NCBI GenBank assembly: GCA_017463585.1 | Contig: JAFTOX010000018.1 | Coordinates: forward strand, 1 to 64,000 | Source: Rikenellaceae bacterium | GTDB taxonomy: Bacteria > Bacteroidota > Bacteroidia > Bacteroidales > Rikenellaceae | Direction: 5' to 3' | Length of the DNA: 64,000 nt | In this document: in pieces, positions 36,732-45,556 of the stretch | Position numbering within the stretch: position 1 is the stretch's first letter | Layout of the letters: every line of letters starts with the position of its first letter | The notes under the pieces: model-generated | What the model was told of the DNA's origin: nothing | The model's database searches: none | Seen by the model: the letters and a program-made list of their open reading frames with translations, nothing else | Program-made: the position numbers and the translations under genes

Positions 36732-37907
36732 ATGAAAGAGCCAATTACTATACAGTTGTCCGACCGTTTGGAGGGTGTCGGCGAATACTATTTCTCGCGT
36801 AAGTTGCGCGAAATTGACCAGATGCGTGCCGCAGGCCGTCGAATCATCTCGCTCGGTATCGGCTCGCCCGACCGTCCGCCTCACTCGTCGGTTGTCGATC
36901 GTCTGCACGAGGTGGCGTCGCGTCCCGACACACACGCCTATCAGTCGTATAAGGGTGCGGCGGTGTTGCGCCGAGCATTCTCGGCGTGGTATGCCGATCG
37001 CTATGGCGTGCAGCTCGACCCTGAGAGTGAGATACTTCCGTTGATCGGCTCGAAGGAGGGTCTGATGCATATCTGTATGACCTACCTGCGCAAGGGCGAT
37101 CGTGTGTTGATTCCCAATCCCGGTTATCCGACCTATCGCTCGGCGGTTACGCTGTCGGGTGGCGAGCCTAAGGAGTACCGACTCAATGCTGAGGGCGATT
37201 GGTTCCCCAACTTCGACGAGATTGAGCGCGAGGGCTTGGAGGGTGTCAAGATGATGATACTGAACTATCCGCAGATGCCTACGGGTGCGGTGCCTACGCG
37301 CGAGATGTTTGCACGTGTGGTGGAGTTTGCTCATCGCCATTCGATCCTGCTCGTTCACGACAATCCGTATAGCTTTGTGCGCAATGCCGAGCCGCTGAGC
37401 CTGCTTTCGGTCGAGGGCGCAAAGGAGTGTGCTATCGAGCTTAATTCGCTCAGTAAGAGCCACAATATGGCAGGTTGGCGTATCGGTATGATCGGTGGTC
37501 GCAAGGAGTGGATCGACCAGATTATGCGCTTCAAGAGCAATATGGATTCGGGTCAGTTCCTGCCGATGCAGGAGGCTGCTGCGACGGCTCTCGCGCTGGG
37601 CGATGAGTGGTATGCGGAGCTGAACGAGGAGTACTACGCGCGTGAGGAGTATGGCTATCGACTGCTCGACGCGCTGAGTTGCTCGTATCGCAAGGGACAG
37701 GCGGGTCTGTTTATTTGGGCGGAGCTGCCTGCGGAGTTCGAGGGTGATTGTTATGCGTTCAGCGATCGTGTTTTGGAGCGCTGTGGCGTGTTTGTAACCC
37801 CTGGTGGGATCTTCGGTAGCGAGGGTAACCGTTATATCCGTATCAGTCTGTGTGCCAAGCGTGAGCAGTTGGCCGAGGCAATCGAAGCAATCGAAAAGAA
37901 TTTCTAA
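36732..37907 (+). CDS. Aromatic/aspartate-type aminotransferase, class I
   Basis: A 391-residue PLP enzyme of fold type I. The Schiff-base Lys lies in SLSKSHNMAGWRIG (near residue 236), and the substrate-carboxylate Arg is in NRYIRISLC. The usual NYPNNPTGA motif reads NYPQMPTGA. By position between pheA and tyrA it most likely transaminates phenylpyruvate and 4-hydroxyphenylpyruvate to Phe and Tyr. It starts 6 bases after pheA. Confidence 0.92.
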   Translation: MKEPITIQLSDRLEGVGEYYFSRKLREIDQMRAAGRRIISLGIGSPDRPPHSSVVDRLHEVASRPDTHAYQSYKGAAVLRRAFSAWYADRYGVQLDPESEILPLIGSKEGLMHICMTYLRKGDRVLIPNPGYPTYRSAVTLSGGEPKEYRLNAEGDWFPNFDEIEREGLEGVKMMILNYPQMPTGAVPTREMFARVVEFAHRHSILLVHDNPYSFVRNAEPLSLLSVEGAKECAIELNSLSKSHNMAGWRIGMIGGRKEWIDQIMRFKSNMDSGQFLPMQEAAATALALGDEWYAELNEEYYAREEYGYRLLDALSCSYRKGQAGLFIWAELPAEFEGDCYAFSDRVLERCGVFVTPGGIFGSEGNRYIRISLCAKREQLAEAIEAIEKNF

Positions 37908-37923
37908 AAAACAAAGTGAAGAG

Positions 37924-38766
37924 ATGAAAGCGTTAATCATAGGTGTCGGTTTGATCGGTGGCTCGTTTGCATTGAGCCTGCGCGAGCACGGTCTGTGCGA
38001 CGAGGTGTTGGGTTGCGATTCGTCAGCCGAGAATGCGGCTGAGGCAGTGCGTCGTGGTCTGATCGACCGCGCGGTAGAGATGGACGAGGGCTTGGCGACG
38101 GCCGATTTGGTGGTGCTGGCTGCTCCCGTTGATAAAATTCCTCTGCTTGCGACCAAAATTTTGAACAAAGTAACCGACGCTCAGGTGGTTATGGATATGG
38201 GCTCGACCAAGAGCGAACTGTGCGAGGTGGTGTCGATGCACCTCCGTCGTGGTCGTTTGGTGGCTACGCACCCGATGTGGGGTACCGAGTATAGCGGTCC
38301 GCAGGCGGCAGTCGAGGGCGCTTTCAAGGGTCGCAAGGTGGTGCTTTGCGACGTGGAGCATAGCGACCGCGACGCTGTCGAGTTGGTCGAGAAGATCTAC
38401 ACGACGATCGGAATGCCTATCGTCTATATGTCGCCCGAGGAGCACGACCTGCATACGGCCTACGTGTCGCACATCTCTCATATTACCTCGTTTGCGTTGG
38501 CGCTGACCGTATTGGAGAAGGAGCGCGAGTCGCAACATATCTTCGACTTGGCGGGAGGTGGTTTCGAGAGCACGGTGCGTCTGGCTAAGTCGTCGGCCTC
38601 GACCTGGATCCCGATCCTGATGCAAAATAAATATAACGTGCTGGACGTTCTGCGCGAGCATATTCATCAGTTGCAGATTATGCGTGTGATGATTGAGCGC
38701 GACGATGTCGAGGGCCTGCGTGAGTCGATGAGCCGCGCCAACTCGATCCAGAAGATTTTGGAATAA
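37924..38766 (+). CDS. tyrA: Prephenate dehydrogenase
   Basis: A 280-residue NAD(P)-dependent enzyme making 4-hydroxyphenylpyruvate. The start at 37924 gives the Rossmann motif GVGLIGGSFA at the N-terminus; the frame also runs upstream into the aminotransferase gene but that part has no sense. HPMWGTEYSGPQAA and the later STWIPILMQNK are typical of TyrA. There is no fused chorismate mutase or ACT domain. It is third in the Phe/Tyr operon. Confidence 0.95.
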   Translation: MKALIIGVGLIGGSFALSLREHGLCDEVLGCDSSAENAAEAVRRGLIDRAVEMDEGLATADLVVLAAPVDKIPLLATKILNKVTDAQVVMDMGSTKSELCEVVSMHLRRGRLVATHPMWGTEYSGPQAAVEGAFKGRKVVLCDVEHSDRDAVELVEKIYTTIGMPIVYMSPEEHDLHTAYVSHISHITSFALALTVLEKERESQHIFDLAGGGFESTVRLAKSSASTWIPILMQNKYNVLDVLREHIHQLQIMRVMIERDDVEGLRESMSRANSIQKILE

Positions 38767-38782
38767 AAAATAAAAACGAAAT

Positions 38783-39856
38783 ATGACTATGGAAAAATTC
38801 AAATTGGGCGCAAAGCGTCCTCTGATTATCTCGGGTCCGTGTAGTGCCGAGACCGAAGAACAGACGTTGGAAACTTGTCGCCAGCTGGCCGCTGAGGGCG
38901 TGGTAGATGTACTCCGCGCAGGCATCTGGAAACCCCGCACCCGTCCCGGAACGTTCGAGGGTGTGGGCTTGAAGGGTCTGGCGTGGTTGGCCGCGGCAAA
39001 GCGCGAAACGGGTCTGCCGATTGCTACCGAGGTGGCGTCGGCAAAGCACGTCGAGAGTGCATTGGAGTTTGGTGTCGATCTGCTGTGGATCGGTGCGCGT
39101 ACGACCGTGAACCCCTTCCTCGTGCAGGAGATTGCTGACGCTTGCGCGGGCAACGATGTGCAGATTCTGATCAAGAACCCGATGCACCCCGAGGTGGCTC
39201 TGTGGGCAGGTGCTGTGGCTCGTTTCGTTAAGGCGGGAACGCCCGAGGAGAACATCGGTTTGCTCCATCGCGGTTTCTCGGTCGGTGGTGCTAACCATCT
39301 GCGTAACAACCCGATGTGGCACTTGGCATTGGAGATGCAGAGCCTCTGCCCCAATATGATGATGTTGTGCGATCCGTCGCATATCTGCGGCAATCGTGAG
39401 TATCTGCACGAGATTTCGCAGAAATCGGCCGACCTGAACTATGACGGTCTGATGGTCGAGAGTCATATCTGCCCGACGGAGGCGTGGAGCGACGCCTCGC
39501 AGCAACTCCAACCGAAGGCGTTGGGTGAGATGATCCGCTCGATCAATTGGCGTTCGACCATTAGCGACGATCCCGAGTATTTGAAGGCTCTGTCGCGTTA
39601 CCGTGAGCAGATCGACCAGATTGATGCTGAGCTGTTTGAACTGCTGAGCCGTCGTATGGCGATTGCGGATAATATCGGTCGTGTGAAGCGTGATAACGAT
39701 GTTGTGATTTTGCAGAGTGGACGTTGGGCGAGCATTGTCGATCGCGTGATGTCGCAGGCGGCTAAGTTGCAGCTGAGCGAGGAGTTTGTTCGCACGGTGT
39801 TGGAGGCTATTCACGTCGAGTCGATCGAGCACCAGAACCGCATTATGAATAACTAA
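38783..39856 (+). CDS. Bifunctional DAHP synthase / chorismate mutase
   Basis: A 357-residue fusion. Residues about 10-255 are a type I-beta (KDSA-like) DAHP synthase (ISGPCSAET, AGIWKPRTRPGTFEG, DPSHICGNR). Residues about 275-355 are an AroQ chorismate mutase (YREQIDQIDAELFELLSRRM). It thus supplies both the entry step of the shikimate pathway and the conversion of chorismate to prephenate. This C-terminal mutase fusion is characteristic of Bacteroidota. Last gene of the operon, followed by a terminator. Confidence 0.96.
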   Translation: MTMEKFKLGAKRPLIISGPCSAETEEQTLETCRQLAAEGVVDVLRAGIWKPRTRPGTFEGVGLKGLAWLAAAKRETGLPIATEVASAKHVESALEFGVDLLWIGARTTVNPFLVQEIADACAGNDVQILIKNPMHPEVALWAGAVARFVKAGTPEENIGLLHRGFSVGGANHLRNNPMWHLALEMQSLCPNMMMLCDPSHICGNREYLHEISQKSADLNYDGLMVESHICPTEAWSDASQQLQPKALGEMIRSINWRSTISDDPEYLKALSRYREQIDQIDAELFELLSRRMAIADNIGRVKRDNDVVILQSGRWASIVDRVMSQAAKLQLSEEFVRTVLEAIHVESIEHQNRIMNN

Positions 39857-39880
39857 TCGAACGAAATTCAATCGGCTTAG

Positions 39881-39916
39881 ATTGCCCTTCCGTTAGTTCG
39901 GAGGGGCAATTTGTTA
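39881..39916 (+). terminator. Terminator of the Phe/Tyr operon
   Basis: ATTGCCCTTCCG pairs with CGGAGGGGCAAT (one wobble) and is followed by TTGTTATT. Confidence 0.75.
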
Positions 39917-39980
39917 TTATTAAAGACCAAAAAACGAAAAAACTTTACAAAATAGTATTGCGAAAATGAATCTAAAATAC

Positions 39981-39988
39981 TATTTTTG
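39981..39988 (+). promoter_or_regulatory. -7 box of the small-peptide / fimbrillin-like operon
   Basis: TATTTTTG matches TAnnTTTG and lies 93 bases before the small gene's ATG. Confidence 0.6.
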
Positions 39989-40080
39989 CGACGTATTTGT
40001 GTCTGTTCTGGGGAGAAGAGAATTCAAATATCAGTGAGTCAAGAGAATAAATTTTAAAATAGTTTTCAAAAAAACAGAGT

Positions 40081-40242
40081 ATGAAAAAGTGTGAATTAGT
40101 ATTGGAACCTTATGAGGCTCCAAAGATGGACGTGCTGTCTATGGAGGTAGAGCACGGATTTGCTGGCAGTCTTAATGCAGGCGACTATGAGTGGGGCGAA
40201 GACAGCGGAATCGAAGATGGTAATGATGAAGGTGAGATGTAA
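40081..40242 (+). CDS. Small acidic peptide, Bacteroidota YEAPxMxV type
   Basis: A 53-residue frame beginning MKKCELVLEPYEAPKMDV, with a middle MEVEHGFAGSLNAG and a strongly acidic tail (EDSGIEDGNDEGEM). Small proteins of this pattern (basic start, YEAP, hydrophobic-acidic strand, GFA, acidic tail) are common before fimbrillin-like lipoprotein genes in Bacteroidota, but I know no function. It has its own promoter, and its stop lies 20 bases before the next start, so translational coupling is likely. Confidence 0.7.
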   Translation: MKKCELVLEPYEAPKMDVLSMEVEHGFAGSLNAGDYEWGEDSGIEDGNDEGEM

Positions 40243-40262
40243 TTATGGGAGGAGTTAAGACG

Positions 40263-41867
40263 ATGAAAAAGATTTTTGCAATATTGACTTTCTGGGCACT
40301 TGCCGGTATGGTATCGTGCTCGAACGAGCCTGAGGTAGTTAATCCTGAGGAGGGTGTTAAGACTTATGAGTTGGGTATCGCAACTGACGAAACCCGTGTA
40401 GAGTACAACGATGGTGGTGAGGACGGCAATACTCACAAGTACCGTTGGGAGAAGGGTGATGAACTTGCTGTATGGTATTCGGCTACTGGTGCAGCGTCGT
40501 ACTCGGCAATTGAGAAGCCTTTCGTAGCGTCGATTGTTGAGACAGGCAAGCCTGTTGTATTCTTCACATCGGCAACCAACCACGATCAGATGACTAAGGG
40601 CGAGAAGTACGACTATATCGCAATGTACCCCTATCCTACGAGCGTTAATGGTACTGAGGTAACCTATACGATCGGTACTGAGACCGCTGAGGGTGCATAT
40701 ACTCAGAAGAAGGCATACGAGGCTGACTATCAGATTCTCCGTGCATCGGGTGAGAACCTGATCGCAATGACCGATGGTCGTCCTACTTTGAGCGAGTACA
40801 AGCAGATGATGACCACTTTGCAGTTCTACGTAAACTCGGAGAATAGCAAGGGCGCATATACTGATATTCAGATTACCGAGTTGCAGATCTATTTCCCTGA
40901 GGCAGTAACCGGTGTTCTGACCATCGACGCAAAGACGGGTGAGATTAAGAGCGCAACAAGCGACCGTGTTGATGTTGAGATGTCAAGCGATGTTATGTCG
41001 GCCTATGCAACTCGTCAGGCTGCTCGTCAGGCCGATGACTATGTGAACGTAGTCTGCAAGCCGTTTACAATGCAGGCTTACAATACGGCAACTCCCGCTG
41101 AGAATCGTATTGTGATCAATGTAATTGGTAAGGGTAAGAATACAACCTCGGGCGTTACTGAGACTATTTCGCAGTCGATCTTCAAGACCGTTTCTGCGGC
41201 TAAGGAGTTCAAAGCAGCAGATGTAATTGCAATGCGTCTTGATCTGACCGACAAGTGGGATTCTTATGGTCCGATTACTATGGAGGACTATGAGTATGAG
41301 AGTACAACGATTGATAACTATGCTGAGAAACACGGTAATTATGCAGGTTTCCATTGTACAACTAAGGCCGATGGTAATATGGTTTTGCTGTCGAATATTC
41401 GATATTTTAGTAGTGATGTGTTGCCTTATTGGAATGCAAGTATCTTTATGATGCCCCTCGAAAACCTTAGTACGGCTGGTTATGATAATAGTGCAACCTT
41501 GATTATCGAATTTGATGCGTTTGGTATCTACGGTAACGATAATACGACTTGTCCGTTGTATATTATGGCTCCTGCTGACTTGCGTGCTGGTTGGTTGAGT
41601 AGTATCTTCAATACGATCAATAGTAAGCAGATGCAGCAGGTTGATATTACACCTGTATCGACCAATGCAAGCACCAATGTAACAAACAATTGGCCTGTCC
41701 CGACTGAGGCTCAGTGGCAGCATTATAGTGTAACGTTGCAGGATTTCAGCGCTGGTAACTATGTGGCATTTCAGCTGAATGGTGCGTTCTTTTTTGGTGG
41801 TTCTAGTATCCAGAAGAATGCTTGCTGGTTGCGCAATATTACCTTCCATTTTAAGAAGGCTAATTAA
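40263..41867 (+). CDS. Fimbrillin-family-like lipoprotein
   Basis: A 534-residue lipoprotein (MVSC lipobox, Cys about residue 20, then SNEPEVVNPEEG). The start at 40263 is set by an unusually good Shine-Dalgarno (GGAGGAG) 8 bases upstream; the ATG at 40245 lies before that site. The N-terminal part has the fimbrillin/Mfa2-like layout (TRVEYNDGGEDG, then YRWEKGDELAVW). The C-terminal about 200 residues look like a beta-sandwich (FEFDAFGIYG-type strands, final CWLRNITFHFKK). It may be a surface adhesin or pilus-like subunit; polymerisation is not shown. A strong terminator follows. Confidence 0.7.
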   Translation: MKKIFAILTFWALAGMVSCSNEPEVVNPEEGVKTYELGIATDETRVEYNDGGEDGNTHKYRWEKGDELAVWYSATGAASYSAIEKPFVASIVETGKPVVFFTSATNHDQMTKGEKYDYIAMYPYPTSVNGTEVTYTIGTETAEGAYTQKKAYEADYQILRASGENLIAMTDGRPTLSEYKQMMTTLQFYVNSENSKGAYTDIQITELQIYFPEAVTGVLTIDAKTGEIKSATSDRVDVEMSSDVMSAYATRQAARQADDYVNVVCKPFTMQAYNTATPAENRIVINVIGKGKNTTSGVTETISQSIFKTVSAAKEFKAADVIAMRLDLTDKWDSYGPITMEDYEYESTTIDNYAEKHGNYAGFHCTTKADGNMVLLSNIRYFSSDVLPYWNASIFMMPLENLSTAGYDNSATLIIEFDAFGIYGNDNTTCPLYIMAPADLRAGWLSSIFNTINSKQMQQVDITPVSTNASTNVTNNWPVPTEAQWQHYSVTLQDFSAGNYVAFQLNGAFFFGGSSIQKNACWLRNITFHFKKAN

Positions 41868-41888
41868 TTCGAAAAAACTCTAAAACAG

Positions 41889-41926
41889 AACACGGCGAGG
41901 AGCAATCCTCGCCGTGTTTGTTGTTG
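41889..41926. terminator. Bidirectional terminator
   Basis: AACACGGCGAGGA pairs with TCCTCGCCGTGTT around GCAA. T-rich sequence lies on both sides, serving the convergent fimbrillin-like and DUF721 genes. Confidence 0.9.
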
Positions 41927-41963
41927 TGGGTAAACAAAAAAGCGCGAATCGTCGCGCTTCCTT

Positions 41964-42254
41964 TTATTTCACAATTATCTGATCCACAAGGGGAACTTTT
42001 GAGCGGCGGTTGAGCTCCTCGCACAGCTCTGCACGGCGCAAAAACAGCTCGTTGCGCAGCACGCTCGACGCTATGCGAACATTCAATATTCGTCCGCGTA
42101 ACTCGAAATGCGTCGTCTGATCTGCCGCCAAATCGCCCACACATTCGCGCCAAACCTCCGGCAGACGCCCCTCGGCAACCTTCGCCGCTACCCACGGACG
42201 CGAGAAAAACTCATCGAGAATCTCGCCCATCAACATCGATTTTGTACGTCGCAT
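41964..42254 (-). CDS. DUF721 (DciA-like) protein
   Basis: A 96-residue protein. The start at 42254 (MRRTKSMLMGEILDEFF) is preferred over upstream frame sequence overlapping the next gene. It contains the DUF721 pattern WRECVGDLAADQTTHFELRGRILNVRIASSVLRNEL. DUF721 relatives include DciA, a loader of the replicative helicase, so a DNA-replication role is plausible. In Bacteroidota it normally lies next to recF; here two small AT-rich frames separate them. Confidence 0.85.
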   Translation of the reverse strand: MRRTKSMLMGEILDEFFSRPWVAAKVAEGRLPEVWRECVGDLAADQTTHFELRGRILNVRIASSVLRNELFLRRAELCEELNRRSKVPLVDQIIVK

Positions 42255-42258
42255 AGTG

Positions 42259-42558
42259 TTAGTGCTCTTTTCGTTTGTTCTGTCTTCGTATATAGATAAT
42301 GGCAATAATAAATATAACAAACGCAACAACTGCAAGACACAGATTATAGATTGTCGTATCGGAAATAAAATCATTATAGCTGTGAATCAGAGAAATTGCA
42401 TTGTCATACTCTGGATCTTCGCGATCCATTGCCGCAAAAATCTGCTCAAAATAAAACGAGACCATCATCGCGCCTGTTAGCCAACTGCAGAATTGTATCC
42501 ATAAATTTGCAACTAGGATCAATCCCGTGATCCAGCATGCAACTTTTTTAATTTTCAT
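42259..42558 (-). CDS. Small membrane protein of unknown function
   Basis: A 99-residue protein with two transmembrane segments (about 8-35 and 72-92) and a basic C-terminus (IRRQNKRKEH). No family recognised. Base composition is clearly more A/T-rich than recF or DUF721 on either side, and codon choice differs (many AAA, ATA, TTA). It ends 4 bases before DUF721 and its start overlaps the stop of the small frame upstream. This looks like an insertion into the recF-DUF721 pair. Confidence 0.65.
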   Translation of the reverse strand: MKIKKVACWITGLILVANLWIQFCSWLTGAMMVSFYFEQIFAAMDREDPEYDNAISLIHSYNDFISDTTIYNLCLAVVAFVIFIIAIIYIRRQNKRKEH

Positions 42559-42694
42559 AATTATTGATTTTAATAATCTGTTCCAAACTTGGGAGTTCGA
42601 TAATATTGCTTCCCTCTTCCTTAACTATCTGTTTTAGATCGTCATTTAATCCGTTAGAAGTTATTGCATAGCTATTGCTGTTCGATATGCCCAT
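42548..42694 (-). CDS. Small AT-rich reading frame, possibly a gene remnant
   Basis: A 48-residue frame starting MGISNSNSYAITSNGLNDDL and ending in a helical IIKINNYEN. It overlaps the 3' end of recF by 23 bases and the start of the small membrane protein by 11 bases. The pattern SNGLNDDLKQIVKEEGSNII resembles the last strand-helix of restriction-endonuclease-like folds, so it may be a truncated remnant; this is weak. Confidence 0.3.
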   Translation of the reverse strand: MGISNSNSYAITSNGLNDDLKQIVKEEGSNIIELPSLEQIIKINNYEN

Positions 42695-43772
42695 TACCAA
42701 CTGCGAAAAGGCGGTAGCTCTCGGCAGCGTTATCCAAAATGGTTTGTAGGCGCGATTTATTGCAGTCCGTTATAAAAATCTGTCCGAACTCATCGCCCGA
42801 AACCACCTTAATCAACTGCTCCACACGACCAGCGTCGAGCTTGTCGAACAGATCGTCCAAAAGCAGAATAGGTCGCTCGCCCTTATGCTCGGCAACAATC
42901 TTATATTGAGCGAGTTTCAGAGCAATGAGAAACGATTTCTGCTGTCCCTGTGAGCCATATTTTCGAAGCGGGTAGCCACCAATTTTGAGCGTCAGATCGT
43001 CACGATGAACGCCACAACCCGAATATTGATTGATCAAATCTTTCTGTCGATGTGCTCGTAGCAGCTCCTCGAACGGCGTGTTGTTCAGCTCCGAACGATA
43101 ACCGATCTCGACCTGTTCGCGGTCGCCCGATAGCTGTCGATAGTAGTCGGCCACAATCGGACCAATGCGCTCGATAAGTTCAGCTCGCTTGGCGTGAACG
43201 GCATTTCCGTACGTAACTAATTGCTGGTCAAGTATATCGAGAATCTCGTCCAGCGCCGCACTGCCCATCTGTTTGAGCAATCTGTTACGTTCGGTGAGGA
43301 TCGAATTGTAGCGCATAACGGCACTCAGATAGCCACGATCGAGCTGCGAAATAAAGGCGTTGAGGAATCGGCGTCGCTCCTCGGCGGCGTCGCTGATCAG
43401 TACCGAGTCGGCGGGCGAGATGATCACAACGGGAATCAAGCCCACGTGATCGGACAATCGGTCGTACTCCTTGCCTGCGCGCTTGATGCACTTGCCACCG
43501 CGACGGGCGAACGAACAGACAATCTGCTCGTTACGTTCGTTATCGGTTGTATATCCACCCTCGATCATAAAGAACTCCTCGCCGTGGCGAATGCTCTGTC
43601 CGTCGGTCATTCCGAGGGCCGATTTGCACATCGAGAGATAGTACACCGCGTCGATGACGTTGGTTTTGCCTGCGCCATTGTCGCCCACCAGACAGTTGAT
43701 GTCGGGTGAGAGCGAGAGATTTTCCTGCTCTATGTTCTTGAAATTGATGAGCGATAGGGTGTGAAGATACAT
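42672..43772 (-). CDS. recF: DNA replication/repair protein RecF
   Basis: A 366-residue SMC-like ATPase that helps load RecA at gapped DNA. The N-terminal MYLHTLSLINFKNIEQ leads to Walker A (GDNGAGKTNVIDAVYYLS, near residue 31). The ABC signature is YGSQGQQKSFLIALKLAQ, and Walker B is ILLLDDLFDKLD. Length is normal. It has its own promoter and is divergent from the TPR protein gene. Confidence 0.97.
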   Translation of the reverse strand: MYLHTLSLINFKNIEQENLSLSPDINCLVGDNGAGKTNVIDAVYYLSMCKSALGMTDGQSIRHGEEFFMIEGGYTTDNERNEQIVCSFARRGGKCIKRAGKEYDRLSDHVGLIPVVIISPADSVLISDAAEERRRFLNAFISQLDRGYLSAVMRYNSILTERNRLLKQMGSAALDEILDILDQQLVTYGNAVHAKRAELIERIGPIVADYYRQLSGDREQVEIGYRSELNNTPFEELLRAHRQKDLINQYSGCGVHRDDLTLKIGGYPLRKYGSQGQQKSFLIALKLAQYKIVAEHKGERPILLLDDLFDKLDAGRVEQLIKVVSGDEFGQIFITDCNKSRLQTILDNAAESYRLFAVGNGHIEQQ

Positions 43773-43793
43773 ATCCGCGCGTTTTTATCACTC

Positions 43794-43801
43794 CAAAGGT
43801 A
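43794..43801 (-). promoter_or_regulatory. -7 box of recF
   Basis: The minus strand reads TACCTTTG (TAnnTTTG), 22 bases before the recF start codon. Confidence 0.6.
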
Positions 43802-43863
43802 AGAAAAATCCCTAAAATGAGAAAATAATTGCCTCGCTTGATCGGAAATTCGTTTAAAAAGAT

Positions 43864-43871
43864 TACTTTTG
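43864..43871 (+). promoter_or_regulatory. -7 box of the TPR protein gene
   Basis: TACTTTTG matches TAnnTTTG, 51 bases before the start codon. Confidence 0.6.
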
Positions 43872-43921
43872 TAACTTGATTGAAAAAAATGTTGAATAAA
43901 AATAGTAATTAAAATCAAATT

Positions 43922-44617
43922 ATGGCAAACAAGAAGAATGTTCCCGTTGAGGCGCAGTTCGATCAGGAGATCGGTGCTGCTATCGACAAGACTCAGGACT
44001 TTTTTGACAAGAATGGTAAGACCATTACCTACGTGCTGATCGCTATCGTGGCTGTTGTTGCAGCTATCTTCGGCTATCAGAAGTTCGTTTCGGAGCCCCG
44101 CGCTGAGAAGGCTGAGGCTGCGATGTATATGGCTCAGTTCCGTTTCGAGGGCGAAAATGCTGACTATGAGCTGGCTCTGAACGGTGACGAGGAGGGTGCT
44201 GGTTTCCTCGATGTAATCGAGCAGTACGGTTCGACTCCCGCTGGTAACCTGGCAGCTCAGTATGCAGGTATCTGCTATATGAAGCTCGGTGACTGGGACA
44301 ACGCTGAGAAGTATCTGGCTATGTACAAGGCAACCAAGGGCGTGCCCAACGCAGTTGTAAACGCTGAGAATGTTGGCTTGCAGGGCGACGTTCAGGTGCA
44401 GAAGGGCGACTACAAGAAGGCTGCTACTCTGTTCGTTAAGGCTGCTGAGGTTGCTGATAACAACTTCACTACGCCTCTCTACTTAAAGAAGGCTGCTCAG
44501 GCATACGCTGCTGCTGGTGATAAGGCTGCTGCGGTTGCAACCTACAAGCGCATTGCAAACGAGTATGCAACCAGCTTGGAGGCTCGCGACGCTGAGAAGT
44601 ATCTGGGCGAGGAGTAA
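43922..44617 (+). CDS. YfgM-like membrane-anchored TPR protein
   Basis: A 231-residue protein with a charged N-terminal cytoplasmic part, one transmembrane helix (about 34-54, TYVLIAIVAVVAAIFGY) and a periplasmic TPR region (about 95-230; LAAQYAGICYMKLGDWDNAEKYL). This resembles YfgM, a partner of periplasmic chaperones. Single gene with its own promoter and terminator. Confidence 0.85.
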   Translation: MANKKNVPVEAQFDQEIGAAIDKTQDFFDKNGKTITYVLIAIVAVVAAIFGYQKFVSEPRAEKAEAAMYMAQFRFEGENADYELALNGDEEGAGFLDVIEQYGSTPAGNLAAQYAGICYMKLGDWDNAEKYLAMYKATKGVPNAVVNAENVGLQGDVQVQKGDYKKAATLFVKAAEVADNNFTTPLYLKKAAQAYAAAGDKAAAVATYKRIANEYATSLEARDAEKYLGEE

Positions 44618-44639
44618 TCCACTCGGTCCAGAAAACGTA

Positions 44640-44670
44640 AGGTGCGTCCTCGAAAGGGCGCACCTTTTTT
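44640..44670 (+). terminator. Terminator of the TPR gene
   Basis: AGGTGCGTCCT pairs with AGGGCGCACCT around CGAA and is followed by TTTTT. Confidence 0.9.
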
Positions 44671-44714
44671 ATACGGTGAAGTCAATGTTCGAGGTTGCTC
44701 CGCCGAACAAAACG

Positions 44715-44750
44715 AAGGCCGTCCCATTCTTGCGGGGCGGCCTTTGATTT
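44715..44750 (-). terminator. Terminator of the metallo-hydrolase gene
   Basis: AAGGCCGTCCC pairs with GGGGCGGCCTT. On the minus strand it is followed by CGTTTTG. It lies just beyond the stop of the minus-strand gene. Confidence 0.65.
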
Positions 44751-44770
44751 TGCGTAGATTGAACGTTTGA

Positions 44771-45523
44771 CTACTCCAACGGACGAATGCGAATGTCGGT
44801 GATATCCTTCACCAATTCAACCAGCCGATCGATGTCGGTCTTCTCCTCGACCTGACCATAGTGGTAGGGGTAGAAGATCGTGGGGCGAATGGCGTGAACG
44901 GCCTCGGCTGCCTGATCAACGGTCATTGTATAGGGTTGATTGACAGGTAGAAAGGCGATGTCGATATCCTGCAACTGCATCATTTCGGGGGTGTTCTCGG
45001 TGTCGCCAGCGATGTAGATACGCGTACCACCGAGCGAGAGTAGATAGCCGTTATCGCGTCCACCTGCGGGGTGGAAGTTCTCGTGTCCCTCGGTGAAGTT
45101 GTATGCGGGAATGGCCTCAATACCAATACCTTCCTCGGGAACGACGCTCTCGCCGTTGTGCATTACGTGACCGCGACCAATAGCAGCGATCGACGAAGCA
45201 TTGGCATAGATATGTGTCTTGGCGGTCGATAGCAGGTCGACGGTTGTGGTGTCGAGGTGATCGTAGTGGTCGTGCGACACGAGAATATAGTCGGCTTTGG
45301 GCTGCGAGGCGTAATCGGCATTCGAGCCAACGGGATCGGTATAAATCCAGCGACCGTCGTAGCAGATTGCCAGTGAAGAGTGGGCGTAGAATCTGATAAT
45401 CAACTCTTTGCCGTTGCGTGTAGTGAGGTGATCTTCGGGGTAAGCCGACTGCGGGGCAGTAGAGCAAGCTGAGGTTGTAAGTGCTGCCATAGTAAAAAGT
45501 ATTATTCGGTTAATTAATTTCAT
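44771..45523 (-). CDS. UlaG-like metallo-beta-lactamase-fold lipoprotein
   Basis: A 250-residue protein. The start at 45523 gives a lipoprotein signal (MKLINRIILFTMAALTTSAC); the open frame extends upstream across the tRNA-Ser antisense strand and must be ignored. The zinc motif SHDHYDHLD (near residue 85) and AGDTE (near 165) mark the metallo-hydrolase fold, and YAHSSLAICYDGRWIYTDP is typical of the UlaG/YtnP-like group. Substrate unknown. Location is envelope, from the lipobox. Confidence 0.85.
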   Translation of the reverse strand: MKLINRIILFTMAALTTSACSTAPQSAYPEDHLTTRNGKELIIRFYAHSSLAICYDGRWIYTDPVGSNADYASQPKADYILVSHDHYDHLDTTTVDLLSTAKTHIYANASSIAAIGRGHVMHNGESVVPEEGIGIEAIPAYNFTEGHENFHPAGGRDNGYLLSLGGTRIYIAGDTENTPEMMQLQDIDIAFLPVNQPYTMTVDQAAEAVHAIRPTIFYPYHYGQVEEKTDIDRLVELVKDITDIRIRPLE

Positions 45524-45556
45524 TTTGTTTTTGTTGGTTTGCAGATAATCTCTTGC

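Noticed and set aside
42548..42694. Toxin-antitoxin pair with the 99-residue membrane protein
   Set aside because: Neither protein matches a toxin or antitoxin family I know; the small frame may be a remnant.
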